Positions 56,867 to 64,000 of a stretch of 64,000 bases of DNA are shown piece after piece (positions within the stretch are counted from its first letter, which is position 1; each line of letters starts with the position of its first letter). The notes beneath the pieces are model-generated. The model worked only from the letters and a program-made list of their open reading frames with translations, was not told the DNA's origin and ran no database searches. The position numbers and the translations under genes are program-made. The DNA comes from Catenulispora pinisilvae. Lineage in GTDB: Bacteria > Actinomycetota > Actinomycetes > Streptomycetales > Catenulisporaceae. Where the stretch lies: positions 26,849 to 90,848 of the forward strand of contig NZ_JAAFZA010000013.1 in NCBI RefSeq assembly GCF_015356865.1, in the 5' to 3' direction.

Positions 56867-59257
56867 ATGACGCATCCTGGGACAGCCGTGACCGAGCCGC
56901 TCTCCGGCCTCACGTCAGCCCAGGTCGCGCAGCGGGTAGCGGCCGGCGAGGTGAACGACGTCCCGGCCCGGACCTCCCGTTCGATGTCCGAGATCGTGCG
57001 TTCGAACGTGCTCACGCCGTTCAACGCCATCATCGGCGCGCTGTTCGTGATCGAGCTGACGGTCGGGCCGATCCAGGACGCGCTGTTCGGTTTCGTCATC
57101 GTCGCCAACTCCGCGATCGGCATCCTGCAGGAGTGGCGGGCCAAGCAGACCCTGGACTCGCTGGCCGTGGTCGGCCAGGCCCGGCCCCGGGTCCTGCGCG
57201 ACGGCGCCGAGCAGGAGATCGAGGCCGCGCGGATCGTGCTGGGCGACGTGATCGTGCTCGGCCCCGGCGACCGGGTGGTGGTGGACGGCAAGGTGGTGCG
57301 CGCCGACGCCCTGGAGGTGGACGAGTCGCTGCTCACCGGCGAGTCCGACTCGGTGCTCAAGCACGGCGCCGACGCGGTGATGTCCGGCTCGTTCGTGGTG
57401 GCCGGCAGCGGGGCCTTCGAGGCCACCAAGGTCGGGCACGAGGCCTACGCCGCCAAGCTGGCCGAGGAGGCGCAGAAGTTCACCCTGGTCAACTCCGAGC
57501 TGCGCTCCGGCATCAACAACATCCTGAAGTACATGACCTGGCTGATGGTCCCGGCCGGGATCTTGCAGGTGGTGACCCAGCTGCACCGGGCCGGCGGGGT
57601 CAAGTCCGGGATCAGCCGCAGCATCGCCGGCCTGGTGCCGATGGTCCCGGAGGGCCTGGTGCTGCTGACCTCGGTGGCGTTCGCGGTCGGGGTGATCCGG
57701 CTGGGCCAGAAGAACTGCCTGGTGCAGGAGCTGCCGGCGATCGAGGGCCTGGCCCGGGTGGACACCGTGTGCCTGGACAAGACCGGGACGCTGACCGAGG
57801 GCGGTATGGCCTTCGACGAGATCCAGGAACTGCCGGGCGCGGCCGGGGCCGGGGCGGACGTGCCGACGGTGCTGGCCGCCCTGGGAGCGGCCGAGGAACG
57901 GCCGAACGCCACGATGCAGGCGGTGATCGAGCGGTTCCCGGGCCCGGCCGCCGGCTGGACCCCGGCCCAGATCGCGCCGTTCTCCTCGGCCCGCAAGTGG
58001 TCCGGGGTCACGTTCGCCGACGGCCGGGGCACCTGGCTGCTCGGCGCGCCGGACGTCCTGGGCCGTGGCACGCCGGCCGCGGACGAGGCGGAGAAGCTGG
58101 GCGCCACCGGCCTGCGGGTCCTGATGCTGGCCCGGGCCGACGGCCCGGTGGACGCCGTGGCCGACGGCTCGATCGCCCCGGTCGCGCTGATCACCTTGCG
58201 CCAGCGCATCCGCTCCGACGCCCGCGCCACGCTGGACTACTTCGAGAAGCAGAACGTCACGCTGAAGGTGATCTCCGGCGACAACGCGGTGTCGGTCGGC
58301 GCGGTCGCGGCCTCGCTGAAGCTGCCCGGCGCCGCCGATCCGATGGACGCCCGCACCTTGCCCGAGGGCGAGGCCCACGCCGACGCCTTCGCCGACGACG
58401 TCGCCGCGCACTCGGTGTTCGGCCGGGTCACCCCGCAGCAGAAGCGGGAGATGGTGACGGCGCTGCAATCGCGCGGCCACACGGTCGCGATGACCGGCGA
58501 CGGCGTGAACGACGTCCTGGCCCTGAAGGACGCCGACATCGGCGTCGCGATGGGCTCCGGCGCCGGGGCCACCAAGGCGGTCGCCCAGATCGTGCTGCTG
58601 GACGACCGGTTCGCCACCTTGCCGGAGGTGGTCGCCGAGGGCCGCCGGGTGATCGGCAACATCGAGCGGGTCGCGAACCTGTTCCTGGTGAAGTCGGTCT
58701 ACTCCTTCGTGCTGGTGATCCTGGTCGGCGTCTTCCAGCTCGAATACCCCTTCCTGCCCCGGCACACCACCCTGATCGCCGCCCTGACCATCGGCATCCC
58801 GGCCTTCTTCCTGGCTCTGGCGCCCAACTACGAGCGGGCCAGGCCCGGCTTCGTGCGCCGGGTGCTGCGCTTCGCGATCCCGGCCGGCCTGGTCGCCGGA
58901 GTCGAGGTCTTCGTCGCGTACTGGGTGGCACGCGGGGAGTCGGACACGCTGGGGGAGGCTCAGACCACTGCGATGGTGTCGCTGTTCGCGTGCAGCCTGT
59001 ACATCGTGCAGTTGGTGGCGCGGCCGATCGTGTGGTGGAAGATCGTGCTCATCGCCTCGATGGCCTTGTTGTTCGTGCTCTGCGTCGCGGTCCCCTATGG
59101 CCGGCACTTCTTCGACCTGCACTTCGGCCCCTGGTACCAGTGGACGACCGGGTTGGTGATCGCGGCGGTGGCCTGCGTCGCGCTGGAGGTGCTGTGGCGG
59201 TATCTGAGTGCGCACAGCACCGCCGCGAGGGCGGCACGGGCGGCCGAGGCGGAGTAG
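56867..59257 (+). CDS. ctpE: CtpE-like P-type ATPase
   Basis: A 796-residue cation pump. Motifs: LLTGES in the actuator domain, PEGL in the membrane domain (the P-x-x-L type of P2-like pumps rather than CPC), VCLDKTGTLTEGG with Asp304 phosphorylated, and GDGVNDVLALKDADIGVAMGSGAGATK. The sequence resembles M. tuberculosis CtpE, implicated in Ca2+ uptake and cell-surface integrity; there is no N-terminal metal-binding domain. The start is uncertain among GTG 56843, ATG 56858 and ATG 56867; the last matches CtpE best. It is monocistronic beside the surface island. Confidence 0.9.
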   Translation: MTHPGTAVTEPLSGLTSAQVAQRVAAGEVNDVPARTSRSMSEIVRSNVLTPFNAIIGALFVIELTVGPIQDALFGFVIVANSAIGILQEWRAKQTLDSLAVVGQARPRVLRDGAEQEIEAARIVLGDVIVLGPGDRVVVDGKVVRADALEVDESLLTGESDSVLKHGADAVMSGSFVVAGSGAFEATKVGHEAYAAKLAEEAQKFTLVNSELRSGINNILKYMTWLMVPAGILQVVTQLHRAGGVKSGISRSIAGLVPMVPEGLVLLTSVAFAVGVIRLGQKNCLVQELPAIEGLARVDTVCLDKTGTLTEGGMAFDEIQELPGAAGAGADVPTVLAALGAAEERPNATMQAVIERFPGPAAGWTPAQIAPFSSARKWSGVTFADGRGTWLLGAPDVLGRGTPAADEAEKLGATGLRVLMLARADGPVDAVADGSIAPVALITLRQRIRSDARATLDYFEKQNVTLKVISGDNAVSVGAVAASLKLPGAADPMDARTLPEGEAHADAFADDVAAHSVFGRVTPQQKREMVTALQSRGHTVAMTGDGVNDVLALKDADIGVAMGSGAGATKAVAQIVLLDDRFATLPEVVAEGRRVIGNIERVANLFLVKSVYSFVLVILVGVFQLEYPFLPRHTTLIAALTIGIPAFFLALAPNYERARPGFVRRVLRFAIPAGLVAGVEVFVAYWVARGESDTLGEAQTTAMVSLFACSLYIVQLVARPIVWWKIVLIASMALLFVLCVAVPYGRHFFDLHFGPWYQWTTGLVIAAVACVALEVLWRYLSAHSTAARAARAAEAE

Positions 59258-59378
59258 CCGCACCGTTTCTCCACAGCACCACAAGCGATTCCGGCCGGCC
59301 CGGATCAGCGTAGGACGCCACCGGGACCGGCACTGTCGATACCGCCGGGCGGCGTCCCGGGAAGGACCGGCGGAAGCG

Positions 59379-59975
59379 TCAGCTACATCCGGCGGCCGTC
59401 ATCGCGGCCGGGCTGACGCCCGGTGCGATCCCGGCGAGCTTGCACAGCGTGGTGTCGGAGACCTGCCAGTTGCCGGAAGAGGCGTCGTAGACCGCGTCGC
59501 CACCGGCGTGCGGCAGCGCCGGCTGGCCGTTGAGCAGGATCGCGAAGTCGACGGTGGCGTGCGTGGGGCTGTCGAAGGTCACGGTGTTGACCTGGATCGA
59601 CGACTTCTCGCCGCCGGCCGCCGCGGCCAGCGCGGTGAGCAGCGCCTGGACCTTCGCCGCGTTCTGGACCATGGAGGCCTTGGTCGCGGTGCTGATGGTG
59701 TTGTCGAAGAACTTGTTGTACGCGTCCTTGACCTGCTGGGTCGCGGCCGCGGGGTCGCTGGGCTGGCCGCCGGCCGGCGCACTGCTGGAACTGCTGCTGG
59801 CGGCCGAGGTAGAGGTGGAGCTGCTCGGAGCGCTGGAACCGCTCGAACTGCCGGTGGACGTGCTGCTGCCGCTCGCCGACGGCGAGGATTTGCTGGACGA
59901 ACAGCCGGCGGCGAGTAGTGCCGCGACGGCGAGGGTGGTGCCGGTTCGGATGAGCCTTGTGCGTCGAGATGTCAC
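59379..59975 (-). CDS. Mtb12-like lipoprotein
   Basis: A 198-residue exported lipoprotein: signal peptide with lipobox LLAAGC (~residue 25), a ~45-residue Ser/Thr linker, then a ~115-residue NTF2-like domain (VKDAYNKFFDNTIST, VNTVTFDSPTHATVDFAILLNG, GNWQVSDTTLCKLAGI). The last block, with a Cys that can pair with the C-terminal Cys, is like the Mtb12/low-molecular-weight antigen family. Function unknown. It is divergent from the small membrane protein gene that leads the liv operon. Confidence 0.78.
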   Translation of the reverse strand: MTSRRTRLIRTGTTLAVAALLAAGCSSSKSSPSASGSSTSTGSSSGSSAPSSSTSTSAASSSSSSAPAGGQPSDPAAATQQVKDAYNKFFDNTISTATKASMVQNAAKVQALLTALAAAAGGEKSSIQVNTVTFDSPTHATVDFAILLNGQPALPHAGGDAVYDASSGNWQVSDTTLCKLAGIAPGVSPAAMTAAGCS

Positions 59976-60092
59976 GGAGGATCACGCTCCTGAAGAGTAT
60001 TCCCGGCCTCTTCCACCTGACATACCATCATCTCCAGTAAGGGTCCACAGACACACGAGCCTCATTCGTCGCCGCCGGGAGGTGTGGTGAAG

Positions 60093-60449
60093 ATGTCCCG
60101 CCTCGACGATCTTGACCGGCGGAGCCGGGCGGCCCTCGGTGCGGCCCTGGGGTTCGTCGGGGTGTTGTTGCTGGTCGTGGGCTGGTATCTGATCTCCGGC
60201 GAGGCGATCGCGGGGAAGCAGCTGCCGTATCTGGCCTCTGCTTCGATACCCGGCGCGGTGCTGGTGGTGTGCGGCTTCGTCTTGGCGGTATCCGGCACTA
60301 CGGACCCTGATACGGCGCGCAGGATAGCCGAACTGCACGCGTTGCTGACCGAGGCCGTGGACGAGGGCCCGGCCGCGACCGAGCCGACCGCGCCCGATCC
60401 GGTGGGGACCGATCCGGTGGAGCCCGAGCCGACCGGGTCCGAGGAGTAG
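60093..60449 (+). CDS. Small two-helix membrane protein leading the liv operon
   Basis: A ~118-residue protein with a charged start (MSRLDDLDRRSRAALG), two membrane helices (~17-37 and 50-72) and an acidic Pro/Thr-rich tail. GGGAGG at 60077-60082 suits ATG 60093 or GTG 60087; GTG 60084 is too close. I do not recognise the family. Its stop lies seven bases before the fused permease gene, so it should be co-transcribed with the branched-chain amino-acid transporter. It may be an accessory subunit, which is unusual for this transporter class. Confidence 0.7.
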   Translation: MSRLDDLDRRSRAALGAALGFVGVLLLVVGWYLISGEAIAGKQLPYLASASIPGAVLVVCGFVLAVSGTTDPDTARRIAELHALLTEAVDEGPAATEPTAPDPVGTDPVEPEPTGSEE

Positions 60450-60456
60450 GCGCGCG

Positions 60457-62400
60457 ATGTTCTACGCCGGTCTCGCGATCAACGGACTGGCGATCGGGTG
60501 TGTGGCGGCGCTGGCCGCGGTCGGGTTGCTCGCCACCTACCGGGTGACCGGCGTGTTCAACATCGCCTTCGGATCCAACGCGGTGTTCTGCGCCTACGTC
60601 ATGTGGCAGTGCGTGCGGGTGTGGCACCTGCCGCTGGCCGTGGCGGCCGTGCTGGTGCTGGGGATCGTGGCGCCGGGGGTCGGTCTGGTGCTGGAACGGC
60701 TCGTGTATCGGCCGTTGCGGCGCAGCGGCGCGTCCGGGTTGCTGGTGGCTACGCTCGGGGTTCTGGTCCTCCAACTCGGCCTGGTCTTCCTGTTGTGGGG
60801 CGGGCGTTCCTACGTCGACGCGCCGTCGTTGCTGCCCGCCGGATCGGTACGGCTGCCGGGGTCGTTGACCCTCCCCTACGCCACCATCGTCGAACTCTGC
60901 GTCGTCGCGCTGATCGCGGTGCTGCTGACGTTCCTGTTGCGGGCCACGCGGGTCGGGCTGATGGTGCGGGCCGTGGTCGACGACCGGGATCTGGCCTCCG
61001 CGCTGGTCCCCGCCGACCGGCTCGCCGCCGGGGGCTGGGCGTTCGGCTCGTTCCTGGCCGGGGTCGCGGGCGTGCTCTGGGCGCCGATCTACCACCTGGA
61101 CCCGTACAGCCTGACGCTGACCGTGCTGGAGACGATGGGCGTCGCGGTGCTGGCCCGGCTGACGTCCCTGCCGATCGCGGTGGTGGCGGCGCTGGCGATC
61201 GGGATCGCGCAGACCGAGCTGACCGCGGTGCATCCCGCAGCTCGGTGGCAGGGTTTGGTGGACGCGTTCCACACGAACCTGTTCGTGTTGGTGCTGTTCG
61301 CGGCGCTGATGGTGTTGCCCCGCTTGGGGATTCGGGATTCCGGTTCGGGCGGCGGGGGACTGCATCGCGAAGGCGCGCGCCGCACGTCCCGGGTCGATCA
61401 CATCAGCAGGCTGCCACTTGGCGCGCTGTCCTTGGTGCTGGCGCTGCCGCTGTTCTTCGACCCGGCGGATCTGCGGGCCTCGCTGGCCGTCCCGGCGCTG
61501 GCCGTGGTCTTCGTGTCGTTGGTGGTCGCCACCGGGTACGCGGGCCAGATCTCGTTGGGACAGGCCGGATACGCCGGGCTCGGGGCGCTGTTCATGGTGA
61601 AGCTGGCCGGGGCCGGGGCGCCGTGGCTGCTGGCGCTGTTCCTCGGCCCGCTGTTGGTGGTGCCGCTCGGTTGGCTCACCGGCGCTGTGTTTCTCAATAA
61701 AGGCGTCGCCACCCACCGACGCGGGCTCTACCTCGCGTTGGCGACGTTCGCCACGGCCGCCGTGGTCGCGCGCTTCGTGTTCGCGCAGCCGGTGTTCGTC
61801 GGCGGCCTGGTGGTCTCGCGCCCGCGCGGCTTCACCGACGACCACTGGTTCTACGCCCTCGAACTCGCCTGCCTGCTCCTCGCGCTGCTGCTGGTCCGCT
61901 CCCTGCACACCGGGCCGATGGGGCGCGCGTTGGTGGCGATGCGCGACTCGGAGACGGCGGCCGTGTCCGCCGGCATCGACGTGCGGCTGATGAAGGTGTT
62001 CGTGTTCGCCTGCGCGGCGGGCCTGGCCGGGCTCGGCGGCGCATTGACGACGTCGGCGGCGCAGGCGTTCAACCCGACCGACTTCGACCCGGTGCAGGGC
62101 CTGGTGTGGTTCGCGGCGGTCGCGGTGTGGGGCGTGGACTCGGCGCTGGGCGCGGTGGTCGGGGCCGCCGCGCTGGTGGCGGTGGACGTCGGGACGGTGT
62201 CGGGGGTGTCGAGCCTGCTGATCGGGATCGGCGCGGTGTTGCTGGGGCGGTTCCCCGGCGGGATCGGCGCGGCGGTGCGGCGGGCGGGGGACTGGGCGGT
62301 GCGGCCGGTCGAGCGGCCGCTGACCAGGCGGCTGAGCCCGGCCGGGCGCGCGGTGGCGCGTGCGGCGGCCGCGCGGGTACGGGAACGGCCGGTGTCATGA
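60457..62400 (+). CDS. Fused branched-chain amino-acid ABC permease (LivH-LivM)
   Basis: A 647-residue protein with two permease halves. Residues ~1-290 are LivH-like (AINGLAIGCVAALAAVGLLATYRVTGVFNIAFG at the start, with about eight helices). Residues ~320-620 are LivM-like (VVFVSLVVATGYAGQISLGQAGYAGLGALF, then ATHRRGLYLALATFATAAVVARFVF). A ~30-residue Gly/Arg linker joins them. The two subunits are separate genes in most bacteria. A basic tail ends the protein. The stop overlaps the LivG start (ATGA). Substrate cannot be fixed: branched-chain amino acids, amides, urea or aromatic acids are possible. Confidence 0.93.
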   Translation: MFYAGLAINGLAIGCVAALAAVGLLATYRVTGVFNIAFGSNAVFCAYVMWQCVRVWHLPLAVAAVLVLGIVAPGVGLVLERLVYRPLRRSGASGLLVATLGVLVLQLGLVFLLWGGRSYVDAPSLLPAGSVRLPGSLTLPYATIVELCVVALIAVLLTFLLRATRVGLMVRAVVDDRDLASALVPADRLAAGGWAFGSFLAGVAGVLWAPIYHLDPYSLTLTVLETMGVAVLARLTSLPIAVVAALAIGIAQTELTAVHPAARWQGLVDAFHTNLFVLVLFAALMVLPRLGIRDSGSGGGGLHREGARRTSRVDHISRLPLGALSLVLALPLFFDPADLRASLAVPALAVVFVSLVVATGYAGQISLGQAGYAGLGALFMVKLAGAGAPWLLALFLGPLLVVPLGWLTGAVFLNKGVATHRRGLYLALATFATAAVVARFVFAQPVFVGGLVVSRPRGFTDDHWFYALELACLLLALLLVRSLHTGPMGRALVAMRDSETAAVSAGIDVRLMKVFVFACAAGLAGLGGALTTSAAQAFNPTDFDPVQGLVWFAAVAVWGVDSALGAVVGAAALVAVDVGTVSGVSSLLIGIGAVLLGRFPGGIGAAVRRAGDWAVRPVERPLTRRLSPAGRAVARAAAARVRERPVS

Positions 62401-63185
62401 GCGGCGGGCGTGGGTTCAGGGGGATACAGATCAGAGGACTGCGACGCCGGTTCGGCGGCGTGACGGCGGTCGACGACGTGGATCTGGACGTGCCGGCCGG
62501 CGCGGTCACGGCGCTGATCGGGCCGAACGGCGCGGGGAAGACGACGTTGTTCCACTGCGTCACGGGCCTGGACGCGGCCGATGCCGGGACGGTGACGCTG
62601 GCTCCACATCCTGACCGGCCGACCGTCCTTCTCAGTGGTCTGCCACCGCACGCCCGGGCCCGCGCCGGCGTCGCCTGGACGTTCCAGCGCATCGAACTGT
62701 TCGCCGGCCTCACCGTCGCCGAGAACATCCGCGTCGGCGCCGAGAACCGTCGCGGCCGTCCGCTCCTGTCGGGCCTGCTGGGCCTGCCCGACCCGCGCCG
62801 CGCCGCCGTCCGCGCCACCACAGTCGCCGTCCTCGAACGCCTCGGCCTCACCCCGCTCGCCGACGTCTCCGCCGGCTCGCTCCCCACCGGCACCATGCGC
62901 CTGGTCGAACTCGGCCGCGCGCTGGCCGCCGAGCCCGCCGCACTGCTGCTGGACGAGCCTGCCTCCGGCCTGGACGACCACCAGATCGCGCGCCTCGCCG
63001 AGGTCCTGCGCGCCCTCACCGCCGACGGTCTGGCGATTCTCCTTGTGGAGCACGACATTCGCTTCGTCACCGCCGTCGCCGATCGTGCGTACCTGATGGT
63101 CGCGGGCCGGGTGCTGCTGTCCGGCACCCCCGATGAGGTGTTCGCGTCCGAGCTGGCCCGCGAGCTCTACGTCGGTGGGTCGTGA
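62397..63185 (+). CDS. Branched-chain amino-acid ABC transporter ATPase (LivG-like)
   Basis: A 262-residue ATPase. Walker A is GPNGAGKT (42-49), the ABC signature region is SLPTGTMRLVELGRAL (LivG proteins have LPYG..R rather than LSGGQ), Walker B LLLDEPASGLDD, and the switch His is in VEHDIRF. The FQRIELFAGLTVAENIRVG segment is typical. ATG 62397 overlaps the fused permease stop. It pairs with the LivF-like ATPase encoded 25 bases downstream. Confidence 0.93.
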   Translation: MSGGRGFRGIQIRGLRRRFGGVTAVDDVDLDVPAGAVTALIGPNGAGKTTLFHCVTGLDAADAGTVTLAPHPDRPTVLLSGLPPHARARAGVAWTFQRIELFAGLTVAENIRVGAENRRGRPLLSGLLGLPDPRRAAVRATTVAVLERLGLTPLADVSAGSLPTGTMRLVELGRALAAEPAALLLDEPASGLDDHQIARLAEVLRALTADGLAILLVEHDIRFVTAVADRAYLMVAGRVLLSGTPDEVFASELARELYVGGS

Positions 63186-63209
63186 TGGCGTGATGGGCGG
63201 CGGATCCTG

Positions 63210-63872
63210 ATGCTCACCCTCGACGCACTGCGCGTCCGCTACGGCCCGCTGGAGGCGCTGCACGGCGTCAGCCTCACCTTCGCGCAGGGCGAGGTGACGG
63301 CTGTCCTGGGTCGCAACGGCGCCGGCAAGTCGACGCTCCTGCGCGCGGTCGCCGGCTACCTGCGTACGTCCTCCGGCCGGATCCACTGGCAGGGCTCCGA
63401 CATCACTCGCGCCCCGGTCCGCCGCCGCGCCGACGCCGGCGTGATGCTGATCCCCGACGAGGGCGGCGTCTTCCGCACACTGACCGTCCGCGAGAACCTG
63501 GACCTGTTCGCCGCGGGCCGCGAGCTCACGCCCGCCTTCGACGCCTTCCCCGATCTCAGGACCCTGTCGCGTCGCCGCGTCGCGCTGCTGTCCGGCGGCG
63601 AACAACAGATGCTGGCCCTGTCCCGCGCCCTGCTCGCGCCCTGGCGACTGCTCCTTGTCGATGAGCTCTCGCACGGCCTCGCCCCGGTCCTGGCCACCCG
63701 CCTCTACGACGTCCTGGCTGCTCTCGCCACCGCACACCCCGACCGCGCGGTCGTCCTCGCCGAACCCGACCCCCGCGAAGCCCTCGCCCTGGCCGACCGC
63801 GTCCACGTCCTGCGCCGCGGCGAACTGGCGGCCACGGGTTCCCCCACCGACTTCGACCCGGCTACCTTGTGA
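63210..63872 (+). CDS. Branched-chain amino-acid ABC transporter ATPase (LivF-like)
   Basis: A 220-residue ATPase. Walker A is GRNGAGKST (34-42), signature LSGGEQQML, Walker B LLLVDELSHGLAP, the LivF-type variant in which DEP is replaced by DEL. The IPDEGGVFRTLTVRENL segment is diagnostic of LivF. It is slightly shorter than usual (~235). It ends the operon as seen; any substrate-binding gene would have to be beyond the right edge, or be the orphan at 33529-34881. Confidence 0.92.
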   Translation: MLTLDALRVRYGPLEALHGVSLTFAQGEVTAVLGRNGAGKSTLLRAVAGYLRTSSGRIHWQGSDITRAPVRRRADAGVMLIPDEGGVFRTLTVRENLDLFAAGRELTPAFDAFPDLRTLSRRRVALLSGGEQQMLALSRALLAPWRLLLVDELSHGLAPVLATRLYDVLAALATAHPDRAVVLAEPDPREALALADRVHVLRRGELAATGSPTDFDPATL

Positions 63873-64000
63873 CCATGTTGCGTCCTGCAAGCTGTCCCAG
63901 ACCGGCGGGTGTGAGTCCCGCCTGGGTAAGCACCGGAGCGCCCAGTAGCAGGCCCTGGTTCGTCGGAGAGATCTGGCGGGCTGAGCGGGGTGTCGAAAGC
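63873..64000 (+). mobile_element. Possible 5' part of a group II intron (runs off the window)
   Basis: The segment GGCGGGTGTGAGTCCCGCC followed by TGGGTAAGCACCGG (63912-63945) and later GAGAGATCTGGCGGGCTGAG resembles the 5' domain I region of bacterial group II introns, where a GTGTGAGTCCxGCC-GGGTAAGC pattern is common. No reverse transcriptase is visible because only 128 bases remain. This is recognised by pattern memory only. Confidence 0.3.

Overview
The window is uniformly GC-rich, with dense genes, many GTG starts and strong third-position GC bias. Its families (ECF sigma factors of several classes, F420/LLM oxidoreductase, Eis-like acetyltransferase, MarP-like protease, CtpE-like P-type ATPase, CWB2 and DUF1906 surface proteins, OtrA/TetM-like ribosome protection GTPase) point to an actinobacterium with a large genome, Streptomyces- or Catenulispora-like. 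Genus cannot be fixed from the sequence. It reads as chromosome rather than plasmid or phage: there are no replication, transfer or integrase genes, and no rRNA, tRNA or CRISPR was found.

Layout. 1-7.6 kb: end of a phosphotransferase gene, arylamine N-acetyltransferase, ribosome protection GTPase with a possible leader ORF, metallophosphoesterase, a YtrA-type GntR/ABC operon and a zinc alcohol dehydrogenase. 7.7-11.5 kb: GH114 lipoprotein, AhpD-like protein, hydrolase, and a DUF4188/MerR divergent pair with a perfect operator. 11.5-13.0 kb: a gene-free stretch made of one very large imperfect inverted repeat that contains four copies of a ~70-bp module. 13.0-20.4 kb: LLM oxidoreductase, S41 peptidase, a DGPF/ECF42 pair, an AhpD/ECF41 pair, and small zinc-ribbon or unknown proteins. 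20.4-23.2 kb: a second, divergent EF-Tu and a DUF1772/TetR pair. 23.3-26.9 kb: nth, CoA-type NUDIX hydrolase, MarP-like protease and a membrane hydrolase. 26.9-30.1 kb: epoxide-hydrolase-like protein, Eis-like acetyltransferase and enoyl-CoA hydratase. 30.1-33.5 kb: cobalamin riboswitch followed by btuF-btuC-btuD. 33.5-39.3 kb: a branched-chain amino-acid type binding lipoprotein, two SigE-family sigma factors, a lipoprotein and an acyl-CoA ligase. 39.5-41.3 kb: a Tyr/Gly/Ser-rich disordered protein. 41.4-56.6 kb: a cell-surface island with two DUF1906 proteins, three proteins carrying cell-wall-binding repeat 2, a polyprenyl-sugar type GT2/YfhO/GtrA operon, a CopA copper ATPase and a RibD-like reductase. 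56.8-64 kb: CtpE-like ATPase, an Mtb12-like lipoprotein and a branched-chain amino-acid ABC operon whose two permeases are fused. The right edge may hold the start of a group II intron.

How the parts work together. Regulation is mostly local: each regulator sits beside its target (GntR/ABC, MerR/DUF4188, TetR/DUF1772, ECF42/DGPF, ECF41/AhpD). Several operators are visible as palindromes. Matches to the ECF41 promoter motif occur upstream of sigJ and of both AhpD-like genes 8 kb apart, which suggests one small regulon. Cobalamin uptake is under a riboswitch, and the copper ATPase is under a CsoR-type box. The best candidates for undescribed biology are the nested giant inverted repeat, the FUS-like low-complexity protein, and the CWB2/DUF1906 surface island.
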